Assembly: GCF_000468095.1 (NCBI RefSeq)
Contig: NZ_ASZC01000012.1
Location: 1 to 32,452, forward strand
Direction of reading: 5' to 3'
DNA: 32,452 nucleotides
Origin: Pantoea sp. AS-PWVM4
GTDB lineage: Bacteria; Pseudomonadota; Gammaproteobacteria; Enterobacterales; Enterobacteriaceae
Under the pieces are notes generated by a model, which was not told the DNA's origin, ran no database searches, and worked only from the letters and a program-made list of their open reading frames with translations. Position numbers and translations under genes: made by a program. Below are positions 16,057-22,559 of the stretch, piece after piece. The stretch's first letter is position 1. Each line of letters starts with the position of its first letter.

Positions 16057-18458
16057 CAGTGCCATACGCTTACCCGTGGAATGCCCCTAAACAAGCGATT
16101 AACCCGAAACTGGACCCGGCGGCAGTTGCGCCGGTTTCTGCGCTTTCAAACCTGATCACTCTCTATGCTGCGGATAACCAGCAGGAGCAGCTGCGCCGTG
16201 AGGCGCTGAGTGATGAGGCTTGGGACCGTTTTTTCTTCAATGAATCACGCGACCCTGTCCAGCGAGAGATGGAGCATGACAGGCTGATTAGCCGGGCCAA
16301 AATGGCCCGTGAACAACAGCACTTTAATCCTGATCTGATTATCGTGGGTGATGTCAGCGCACAGCCTCCGCACATCAGTAAACCTTTGATGGAAAGAATC
16401 AAATTCTTCCATAGCCTTGGCAGGCCAAAAGCCTATTCACGTTATCTGCGCGAAACTATCCGCCCCTGCCTCGAAAGACTGGCACTTGTGCGTGAAAGCC
16501 AGGTATCTGCTTCTTTCCGGTTCATGGCAAGTCATGACGGGCTGGATGGTCTGCTTGTTTTACCTGAAATGAATCAAAACCAGGTTAAGCGGCTGTCAAC
16601 GCTGGTTGCTGCGCACATGAGCATGTGCCTTGACAGGGCGAGCGACCATCTGTTTGTGATTGATGATGTGAAGCCTGAACAGATCCGCCAGGCATGGGAA
16701 ATTGTGGCCGCTGAAGCAATGCGACTTGATGTCATCCCGCCTGCGTTCGAACAGCTGCGCCGTAAAAAACGCCGTCGTAAACCCGTCCCCTATGATCTGA
16801 TCCCGCCATCACTGGCCCGGATGCTTTGCGCGGACTGGTGGTATCGCAAGCTGTGGCAGATTCGATGCGAGTGGCGAGAGGAACAGCTGCGCGCTGTCTG
16901 CCTGGTCAACAAAAAAGCATCGCCTTACGTCAGCTTTGAGGCGGTGATCCATAAGCGCGAGCAGCGCCGTAAATCGCTGGAGTTTTTCCGCTCTCATGAG
17001 CTGGTTAATGAGGATGGCGACACGCTGGATATGGAGGACGTCGTTAACGCCAGTAGCAGCAACCCGGCACATCGCCGTAATGAAATGATGGCCTGTGTTA
17101 AGGGGCTGGAGCTTATCGCCGAAATGCGCGGAGACTGCGCTGTGTTCTACACAATCACCTGCCCGTCTCGCTTCCATGCCACTCTCAACAACGGCAGACC
17201 CAATCCGAAGTGGTGCAGCGCTACCGTGCGCGAAAGCAGCGATTATCTGGTTGATACGTTTGCCGCCTACCGCAAAGCCATGCACAAAGCCGGGTTGCGC
17301 TGGTATGGCGTCCGCGTTGCAGAACCTCATCATGACGGCACCGTACACTGGCACCTGCTGTGCTTTATGCGCAAAAAGGACCGCCGATCGATCACAGCAC
17401 TGTTACGTAAGTTTGCCATCCGAGAAGACCGCGAGGAGCTGGGAAACAATACCGGGCCGCGCTTTAAGTCTGAACTGATTAACCCGCGCAAAGGCACGCC
17501 AACCAGTTACATCGCTAAGTATGTGAGCAAAAACATCGATGGCCGTGGGCTGTCTGACGAAATCAGCGCAGAGACCGGCAAGTCATTGCGTGACAATGCT
17601 GAAAACGTTGGCGCATGGGCTTCACTGCATCGTGTTCAACAATTCCGCTTCTTTGGTATTCCGGGCCGCCAGGCTTACCGCGAATTACGTTTGCTTGCCG
17701 GCCAGGCGCTGAGAATGCAAAACGACAAAAAAGCGGGTGCGCCGGTACTGGACAACCCGCAACTCGATGCCGTGCTTGCTGCTGCTGATGTGGGCTGTTT
17801 TGCCACCTACATTATGAAACAGGGCGGCGTGCTGGTTCCCCGCAAACACCACATTGTCAGAACGGCATATGAGCTTAACGAAGAACCGAGCGCTTACGGT
17901 GATCACGGCACCCGTATTTATGGCATATGGTCCCCGTTAGTTGCGGGCCGGATTTGCACGCACGCGACCAAATGGAAAATGGTCCGTAAAGCCGTTGACG
18001 TTCAGGAGGCGACAGCCGACCAGGGCGCTAGCGCCCCTTGGACTCGTGGCAATAACTGTCCCCCTGATGAAAAAATAAACATTTCTGAGGGTTTTTCTTT
18101 ATCCGGGGATCTACCGGAACAGCCTGGAGAGGTTACGAATGCCTTAACAGACTTTGAAAAAATGAGCAGAAAAGAACGCCGCGAACTGTTGGCAGGACTG
18201 AGAAAGGTTAAACCCCTTTCCCGACGCAGCTACAAACAAGAAATCGATGAGCACCAGAGAGCACTTCTCATAGCCGAGCTGAAGGCAAGAGGTTTTCAGG
18301 GAAATGATGATGAAACTGACTTGCTTCTGAGTGGTGGAAGCCTGAACTCAGGCGCTGGAATGCGAGTTTTTTACCGAAACGAACGCTTACAGGAAGATGA
18401 CAAGTGGCGTCAGTGGGCGATCCGCGACAATCGTAACGTCAATATTTTGCAAGATTAA
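16053..18458 (+). CDS. Replication initiator gpA (HUH rolling-circle nickase)
   Basis: Nicks the phage origin and stays covalently bound to start rolling-circle replication. It has 801 residues, of the P2 gpA family. The HUH metal motif is HWH at 432-434 ([16 protein letters not shown]), followed by the two active-site tyrosines Tyr486 and Tyr490 ([10 protein letters not shown]), the paired arrangement of P2 gpA. In P2 the origin lies inside this gene; I could not place it here. Its start overlaps the dam stop. The C-terminal 130 residues (after about 670) are more charged and likely variable. Confidence 0.95.
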   Translation: MTVPYAYPWNAPKQAINPKLDPAAVAPVSALSNLITLYAADNQQEQLRREALSDEAWDRFFFNESRDPVQREMEHDRLISRAKMAREQQHFNPDLIIVGDVSAQPPHISKPLMERIKFFHSLGRPKAYSRYLRETIRPCLERLALVRESQVSASFRFMASHDGLDGLLVLPEMNQNQVKRLSTLVAAHMSMCLDRASDHLFVIDDVKPEQIRQAWEIVAAEAMRLDVIPPAFEQLRRKKRRRKPVPYDLIPPSLARMLCADWWYRKLWQIRCEWREEQLRAVCLVNKKASPYVSFEAVIHKREQRRKSLEFFRSHELVNEDGDTLDMEDVVNASSSNPAHRRNEMMACVKGLELIAEMRGDCAVFYTITCPSRFHATLNNGRPNPKWCSATVRESSDYLVDTFAAYRKAMHKAGLRWYGVRVAEPHHDGTVHWHLLCFMRKKDRRSITALLRKFAIREDREELGNNTGPRFKSELINPRKGTPTSYIAKYVSKNIDGRGLSDEISAETGKSLRDNAENVGAWASLHRVQQFRFFGIPGRQAYRELRLLAGQALRMQNDKKAGAPVLDNPQLDAVLAAADVGCFATYIMKQGGVLVPRKHHIVRTAYELNEEPSAYGDHGTRIYGIWSPLVAGRICTHATKWKMVRKAVDVQEATADQGASAPWTRGNNCPPDEKINISEGFSLSGDLPEQPGEVTNALTDFEKMSRKERRELLAGLRKVKPLSRRSYKQEIDEHQRALLIAELKARGFQGNDDETDLLLSGGSLNSGAGMRVFYRNERLQEDDKWRQWAIRDNRNVNILQD

Positions 18459-18488
18459 TCTCATTGAATAGTAAAAAAACGTTTCACT

Positions 18489-18523
18489 TTTACATACTCG
18501 CATTGTACTGTATTTTTATACAG
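18489..18523 (+). promoter_or_regulatory. SOS promoter with LexA box
   Basis: CTGTATTTTTATACAG (18508-18523) fits the LexA consensus CTGT-N8-ACAG with CTGTA...TACAG intact on both sides. It overlaps a TATTTT -10 (18511-18516), which has TTTACA (18489-18494) 16 bases upstream. LexA would block this promoter until DNA damage. It is followed by a strong AAGGAGGGG ribosome binding site and the ATG at 18545. Confidence 0.85.
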
Positions 18524-18544
18524 TCTTTGCATTAAGGAGGGGTA

Positions 18545-18730
18545 ATGACAATTCAAGATTTGGGCCAGATGCACAGGAAGATGGCGTGTGTGCAATTTAT
18601 TGCTGAAGTTTCACTTATTGCTAATTGCAAACCATCAGACATGAAGCTGGCTATGACAATCATTGCCGAACTGGCTCATTTAGAGGGTGATAACGTTTCT
18701 GAAGATGAGCTTTTTTATGCGGCCGATTAA
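18545..18730 (+). CDS. Small SOS-controlled phage protein, unknown
   Basis: 61 residues, helical, no recognised domain (MTIQDLGQMHRKMACVQFIAEVSLIANCKPSDMKLAMTIIAELAH). It is the first gene behind the LexA box with an excellent Shine-Dalgarno sequence, so it should be strongly induced by DNA damage. It lies 14 bases before the DinI-like gene. The position recalls 186 tum, but I see no sequence reason to call it Tum. Confidence 0.6.
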   Translation: MTIQDLGQMHRKMACVQFIAEVSLIANCKPSDMKLAMTIIAELAHLEGDNVSEDELFYAAD

Positions 18731-18744
18731 CGAGGGGAACTGAC

Positions 18745-18978
18745 ATGCGCATAGAAATCATGATCGATAAAGAGCAGAAAATCAGCCAAGCAACGCTTGA
18801 TGCACTTGAGTCGGAATTACTTAAAAACCTCCTCCCCCAATACCCTAAAACGGCAATTCGAATTCGTAAGGGCAGTGCAAACGGTATCGAGTTAAGCGGC
18901 ATTCGGCAGGATGAAGACAAAAAGAATGTAATGGACATCCTCCAGGCTGTTTGGCAGGACGACAGCTGGCAGCATTGA
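18745..18978 (+). CDS. DinI-like SOS protein
   Basis: 77 residues that align with E. coli DinI over the whole length: MRIEIMIDKE at the start, ALESEL in the first helix and KKNVMDILQAVWQDDSWQ in the last helix. DinI binds RecA filaments; a DinI-like domain also forms the C-terminus of the 186 Tum antirepressor. Behind a LexA box in a CI-type prophage it could take part in induction or in tuning RecA. Which of the two cannot be told from sequence. Confidence 0.8.
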   Translation: MRIEIMIDKEQKISQATLDALESELLKNLLPQYPKTAIRIRKGSANGIELSGIRQDEDKKNVMDILQAVWQDDSWQH

Positions 18979-18984
18979 TGTAAC

Positions 18985-19022
18985 GTTGCTGTCGTCAAAA
19001 TCTTGATTTTGGCGTCAGCAAT
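18985..19022. repeat. 38-bp near-perfect inverted repeat
   Basis: GTTGCTG-T-CGTCAAAATC is mirrored across a TT centre by GATTTTGGCG-T-CAGCAAT, with only wobble or T/T mismatches. It starts 6 bases after the DinI-like gene stop and has no T run, so it is not a standard terminator. It may be a transcript-end stabiliser or a protein-binding site. Confidence 0.6.
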
Positions 19023-19054
19023 GTTGAACAACGAGCATAGCGAGGCGTTAGAGC

Positions 19055-19312
19055 ATGGTTAAGAGCGTTGAAAAATTCCAGATAGTTTATCGGGGTGAAA
19101 CGCTGACCTACTACAAGCCTGGTGAATGGGTATTTTTCCAGAGGTCCAAAGAAAGCGGCGGCGGTTACTGGCTTGGCCGAACCTACGATTTTGTTTTCGT
19201 GATTGAAATTCCCTACCCTGTTTCGCTTCGACAAGGCATCTTTTTTATGGATGAACTTGAGAAAGGCCCACCAAAAGAACCTGACTCACCCGATGATTTT
19301 TATCTGGAATGA
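19055..19312 (+). CDS. Small phage protein, function unknown
   Basis: 85 residues, soluble, beta-rich and aromatic (QIVYRGETLTYYKPGEWVFFQRSKESGGGYWLGRTYDFVFVIEI), with an acidic tail (PDSPDDFYLE). No family recognised. It is the last gene before the cos region, in the place where P2 carries small genes after A. It has only a weak ribosome binding site (GAGGCGTTAGAGC). Confidence 0.5.
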   Translation: MVKSVEKFQIVYRGETLTYYKPGEWVFFQRSKESGGGYWLGRTYDFVFVIEIPYPVSLRQGIFFMDELEKGPPKEPDSPDDFYLE

Positions 19313-19328
19313 ATCAGACCCCGACACT

Positions 19329-19429
19329 GCATGACTATGCTGCATGAATTCGCATGATCCCAAAAGGATCGTATGTCCCCCGGCCCGCCAGAACTGGCGG
19401 GCTTTTGCTGTGTTCATGCGAGTGCATGA
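19329..19429. repeat. GCATGA iterons beside cos
   Basis: GCATGA occurs at 19329-19334, 19342-19347, 19352-19357 and 19424-19429. One inverted copy (TCATGC) is at 19414-19419. Five copies fall within about 100 bases, just left of the cos-like site. Short repeats near cos are where terminase binds in cos phages, so these are candidate cosB elements. A terminator hairpin sits among them. Confidence 0.55.
19383..19407 (+). terminator. Terminator ending the early/SOS transcripts
   Basis: GCCCGCCAG-AA-CTGGCGGGC is a nearly perfect palindrome followed by TTTTG. It separates the replication and SOS genes on the left from the three-gene cassette on the right, so the cassette probably depends on its own promoter. 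Confidence 0.75.
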
Positions 19430-19451
19430 AAACCACTACATAAAGCGGGCA

Positions 19452-19482
19452 GGCGTGGCGGGGGTACGAGCGCGCGCTGGCA
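19452..19482. other. cos site (predicted cohesive end)
   Basis: GGCGTGGCGGGGGTACGAG followed by CGCGCGCTGGC resembles the P2 cohesive end as I recall it (GGCGAGGCGGGGAAAGCAC, then TGCGCGCTGAC). The match is 13 of 19 in the single-stranded part, and the GCGCGCTG block after it is intact. It lies between the replication genes and Q, as required. The cut positions are inferred from the alignment. The prediction puts the three-gene cassette to the right of cos, at the Q end of virion DNA. Confidence 0.62.
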
Positions 19483-19537
19483 TCTATAGAACGAATATCT
19501 ATAAAAAAAGTGCTGTTTTCATTTCAATAAAACCTCA

Positions 19538-19564
19538 TATTGTATTGACTAATGCATTACAATA
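19538..19564 (+). promoter_or_regulatory. Inverted-repeat operator and probable cassette promoter
   Basis: TATTGTATTG (19538-19547) and CATTACAATA (19555-19564) are inverted with 9 of 10 matching positions and a 7-base spacer. The right arm contains TACAAT (19558-19563), a good -10, so a bound repressor would cover the promoter. No strong -35 is found at 17 bases. It lies about 70 bases before the first cassette gene in otherwise AT-rich non-coding DNA. Confidence 0.5.
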
Positions 19565-19635
19565 CCCACATTAACTTTTATGCAATTCTGCTGCTTCTCT
19601 GAACGACTGGGAGCGTCACAAAGGATGGATGGGGC

Positions 19636-20331
19636 ATGAAACTTCTACAACAAACTCACCAAGTAAACTTTTTCACCAATAATGAAGAAATTACGACTAC
19701 CAACCCAGTTATCAGCCTGTTGATGGAACGGCTGGCAAAGTTCCATCTGATGCCAACTTATGGTCAGGAAATCAATGGAATAACTGGAGATAAACGTCAG
19801 ATTTTTGCAATGATGGATTTTGAACAAAAGTTCAAGATAGAATTCCCAAGTCATGGCATTCTCATCAATTGCCTTGGTGTTGATTTTGATGATTTTTTCA
19901 ACAGGGCATTAGATGTTTTGAGCGCATTGCAGTCTTGCTTCCCTGCAAAAAAAGGCAATCGCATAGCTGTTTTGAGCACTACTATCTATAAAGCAAATGA
20001 AGAAAGATACGAAAAACTTTATAACGAGCTATTTACTTATCACGCTGTCAAGCCTTTTGAATGGGATAATAGAATCGCTTTAAGAAAAAAAATTGACGAT
20101 TTTGATGAGGAAGTAAATAGTATTAGTACAATTAAAAGAGGCGAGATCGTTGCTCCGTTTATGAATGGCGGTATACCCACTGATTGTATCGTATTTGAAA
20201 CCGACACCAACACTTTACCTCAGAATGGTGTAATGCGTTTTGGTTGGGAAAATGTGTTAAATGTTGCCAAAGCCTTGTGTGCCGATAACAAGATAAATAT
20301 GAAGCGCCTCGGTCGCTATTCAGAATTATAA
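19636..20331 (+). CDS. Cassette gene 1, unknown 231-residue protein
   Basis: I do not recognise this protein. It is soluble, with no signal or membrane segment, and mixed alpha/beta: NPVISLLMERLAKFHLMPTYGQEI near the N-terminus, a hydrophobic strand (HGILINCLGVDF), RIAVLSTTIY near residue 112-121, and a C-terminal DTNTLPQNGVMRFGWENVLNVAKALCADNK. The layout vaguely recalls TIGR04255-type proteins, but that is only an impression. The RBS is AAGGA. It is first in a compact three-gene, AT-rich operon between cos and the portal gene, the hotspot for defence genes in P2-like phages. Confidence 0.8.
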   Translation: MKLLQQTHQVNFFTNNEEITTTNPVISLLMERLAKFHLMPTYGQEINGITGDKRQIFAMMDFEQKFKIEFPSHGILINCLGVDFDDFFNRALDVLSALQSCFPAKKGNRIAVLSTTIYKANEERYEKLYNELFTYHAVKPFEWDNRIALRKKIDDFDEEVNSISTIKRGEIVAPFMNGGIPTDCIVFETDTNTLPQNGVMRFGWENVLNVAKALCADNKINMKRLGRYSEL

Positions 20332-20342
20332 AGGCTGTTAAT

Positions 20343-20981
20343 ATGGAAAATAATTATAGATTACATCTTCATGACACAGCAAAGCCAACAACATCTGTTG
20401 TTGAGAATTTGCATAGCATCAACGAAGGCGGGTTTATATCCAACGCGTCTTTTCTTCAAAAGAAGAATTACAGCCTGAAGTTAACGAGCAGCAGCGCCAA
20501 TCAAAATCATGACCTTAGAAATATTAATCGTGGTGGGCTGTTTAACTCTGACTTTGAATTGAGAGTAAGTAAAAATGTCTCAAGAATAATTGAGCTGATC
20601 TACTCTGATGAGTATATTGAAGGTGAGTCAAGCAAGACTCAATTATATCTTGAATTTTTATACCATAAGGACAAGGCAATATTTCTTGAGGCATTTAATC
20701 GCGCTTGGGTTAACTTGTATACTGCTGATAGCCACTATATAACAACCTTTTTAAATGTTGCATCAACTATTGATTATGATTGGCTTGGCTATAGAGCTGA
20801 TTCAATAGTTATGGGTTTTAATTCTCTTCCTGACCCGTATGTAAACGAAGCAGCGATTAGAGCATTAGAAGCGTGGGGGCAAAAGTCCCATGTGTTTATA
20901 TTGGAAAAAATGCGAGATTTCGATCAGGATTGGGTTCAACAATATAAAATCGATGTGCTCGAGTACCTTAGGAGCTTGTGA
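20343..20981 (+). CDS. Cassette gene 2, unknown 212-residue protein with HEAT-like C-terminus
   Basis: Not recognised. The N-terminal third holds two similar motifs, LHSINEGGF (23-31) and LRNINRGGLF (58-67), suggesting a small internal duplication in a flexible region. The C-terminal half is helical and HEAT-repeat-like, e.g. DPYVNEAAIRALEAWG (164-179) followed by DQDWVQQYKIDVLEYLRSL (194-212), a type of surface for protein-protein contacts. It begins 11 bases after gene 1 (AAAGG upstream) and its TGA overlaps the start of gene 3. The obvious reading is an adaptor or scaffold in a three-protein complex, which is inference. Confidence 0.8.
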   Translation: MENNYRLHLHDTAKPTTSVVENLHSINEGGFISNASFLQKKNYSLKLTSSSANQNHDLRNINRGGLFNSDFELRVSKNVSRIIELIYSDEYIEGESSKTQLYLEFLYHKDKAIFLEAFNRAWVNLYTADSHYITTFLNVASTIDYDWLGYRADSIVMGFNSLPDPYVNEAAIRALEAWGQKSHVFILEKMRDFDQDWVQQYKIDVLEYLRSL

Positions 20982-21508
20982 TGGCTTTTTATTTAAGGAA
21001 GTTCTCACGTGCAAAATGGGATTTTAATGTTAACCTTGAACCATCAATGTTTACCGCAGATGCGATAACGGGTTGTACTCGCACAAACAAAAATAAACTA
21101 TCCATATGGCTTTCTGAAACTAACGACTTTAACGACGAGTCCGTACAAAAATTGATAGTTGCATTGGCAACTACCATGACAGAGCCTGCATCAATTGACT
21201 TAATTTGGCTTGACCCGACGTGGTTTGAATCTAAAGGGTATTTAATCGAAAAAAACGACGGTAAAACAAGATATTCTCGTGTGAATTTTTTACATCGGGA
21301 TATTGCAGATCTTAATCATACTGACCTAGCTGAAGTGGGTAGTCATATTATCCATCAGTTGACTGTTCATGGTGCTTACAAAAAGGTTTTAAAATCTGAT
21401 TTATTGGCGTTGGTTTATAAATGGCTAATAACAGACGGTGACTTCGAGATTGATGATTTAAATGAGAAATGGCATGAGCCACTTCTCAAATTAGCTAACA
21501 AGCACTGA
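20981..21508 (+). CDS. Cassette gene 3, unknown 175-residue protein
   Basis: Not recognised. Soluble, mixed fold: MAFYLRKFSRAKWDF at the start, the segment EPASIDLIWLDPTWFESKGY in the middle, then SRVNFLHRDIADLNHTDLAEVGSHIIHQLTVHGAYKKVLKSDLLALVYKWL. Histidines and acidic residues (HRD, NHTD, SHIIHQ) cluster at about 105-128, but no known nuclease or NTPase motif can be named. The ATG at 20981 lies 6 bases after AGGAG; a GTG at 20978 is an alternative. The start overlaps the gene 2 stop (TGATG), so translation is coupled. A terminator follows at once. Confidence 0.8.
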   Translation: MAFYLRKFSRAKWDFNVNLEPSMFTADAITGCTRTNKNKLSIWLSETNDFNDESVQKLIVALATTMTEPASIDLIWLDPTWFESKGYLIEKNDGKTRYSRVNFLHRDIADLNHTDLAEVGSHIIHQLTVHGAYKKVLKSDLLALVYKWLITDGDFEIDDLNEKWHEPLLKLANKH

Positions 21509-21528
21509 AGGGCCGCGAGGTCCTTTTT
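21508..21528 (+). terminator. Cassette terminator
   Basis: AAGGGCC-GCGA-GGTCCTT has a GNRA tetraloop and one G-T wobble, followed by TTTTT. It begins at the last base of the gene 3 stop and ends at the Q stop codon from the other strand. It closes the cassette as an independent unit. Confidence 0.8.
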
Positions 21529-22559
21529 CATCCAAGTTTATAATCATCGAACTTAATAATATCATCCTCAAGCCAAATGTTTAGCTCTTCAAATCGTTTT
21601 TGCAGAGGGCGCAGTTCATTACGAACAAACACGCGGCTGGCCTTCTCCACGTCACCGAATCCGCCTGTATTGTTGGGGATAATCCCCATCATCTGCGGTG
21701 GCACGCGGTGCGCTGCCAGCATGTCATCCCGGCTCACATTCTTGATGTTCAAAAACTCATCTTTGGCCGCAACCTCTGACAATGGGATTATTTGAATGCC
21801 ATCCTTTTTCCCACTTGGCGAGTACATAAACAAGTTGCGGAAATTACCCGGCCCTTTGGCGCTTTTCATGGCCTTGCGGATGTTGTCCACGTCTTCCTGA
21901 TTCTGCGCCGCATCGGTCATGTACATGATAAAACCGGCGTGGCTCCCGTTGAGGTAATACTTACGGCGGAACAGCGTAGCTGACTCGTTTAACAGGGTGG
22001 AGGGGATGGCCGACAGGTATTCCGGCAGGCCGTACACTTCCTGATTAAGGTCCGGCTCCATCAGGTGAAACACGCTGCCTTTCGTAAACTCATAAGGCTG
22101 TGTGTTAAGCCCATACTGCACAAACCAGTAAGTATCTAAATCCGTGCCCCGTCGGGTGAACTTCGCCAGGGATGGCTCCAGCGACAGCACGCCGCCGAGC
22201 CGGTTGGTGCGCTTCTCCAGGTAGGCATTACCAAACACCAGGTAATCCTGCACAAAACGGCTAAACGCCTGCTGACTTAGCAGCGGGTGAGGGATAAAGG
22301 TACTGGTGAGAATATTTCGCTTCACATTGATGGGCGAACTGTGATGCACGGCGGCGCGGAACGTGCGCGCCAGCCCGTCAAAACTCACCGGCGGTTCATA
22401 CCACCTGTCCATGACCACGCATTCCACATAGTCCAGCAGTTCGCGGCGGTCCAGTACCGGCACAGGATCACCGAAGGTAAACGCCTCTGCTGCCGCGCCG
22501 CCGTTCATCTGCTGTTGCTGCACGGGCTGCGTGCGCGTGTGGTTCCTGCGTTTACTCAT
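21528..22559 (-). CDS. Portal protein gpQ
   Basis: Forms the dodecameric portal at the capsid vertex through which DNA is packaged and the tail attached. It has 343 residues, the P2 gpQ size. Recognisable segments include the long FVQDYLVFGNAYLEKRTNRLGGV and VFHLMEPDLNQEVYGLPEYL. It follows P directly on the minus strand (no gap after the P stop), as in P2, and ends against the cassette terminator. Confidence 0.95.
   Translation of the reverse strand: MSKRRNHTRTQPVQQQQMNGGAAAEAFTFGDPVPVLDRRELLDYVECVVMDRWYEPPVSFDGLARTFRAAVHHSSPINVKRNILTSTFIPHPLLSQQAFSRFVQDYLVFGNAYLEKRTNRLGGVLSLEPSLAKFTRRGTDLDTYWFVQYGLNTQPYEFTKGSVFHLMEPDLNQEVYGLPEYLSAIPSTLLNESATLFRRKYYLNGSHAGFIMYMTDAAQNQEDVDNIRKAMKSAKGPGNFRNLFMYSPSGKKDGIQIIPLSEVAAKDEFLNIKNVSRDDMLAAHRVPPQMMGIIPNNTGGFGDVEKASRVFVRNELRPLQKRFEELNIWLEDDIIKFDDYKLG

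Noticed and set aside
19313..19635. Short hidden gene or CRISPR-like array in the cos region
   Set aside because: The GCATGA repeats are 6-mers at irregular spacing and no frame has a plausible start with an RBS; a 76-codon frame at 19344-19574 runs through terminator, cos and promoter signals.
19636..20981. Reading cassette genes 1-2 as a toxin-antitoxin pair
   Set aside because: Both proteins are over 200 residues, neither has an HTH or known toxin motif, and a third gene is translationally coupled.
19636..21508. Reading the three-gene cassette as tin or old of P2
   Set aside because: P2 tin and old lie on the opposite strand; Old is a much larger ATPase-nuclease, and no Walker or TOPRIM motif is seen here.
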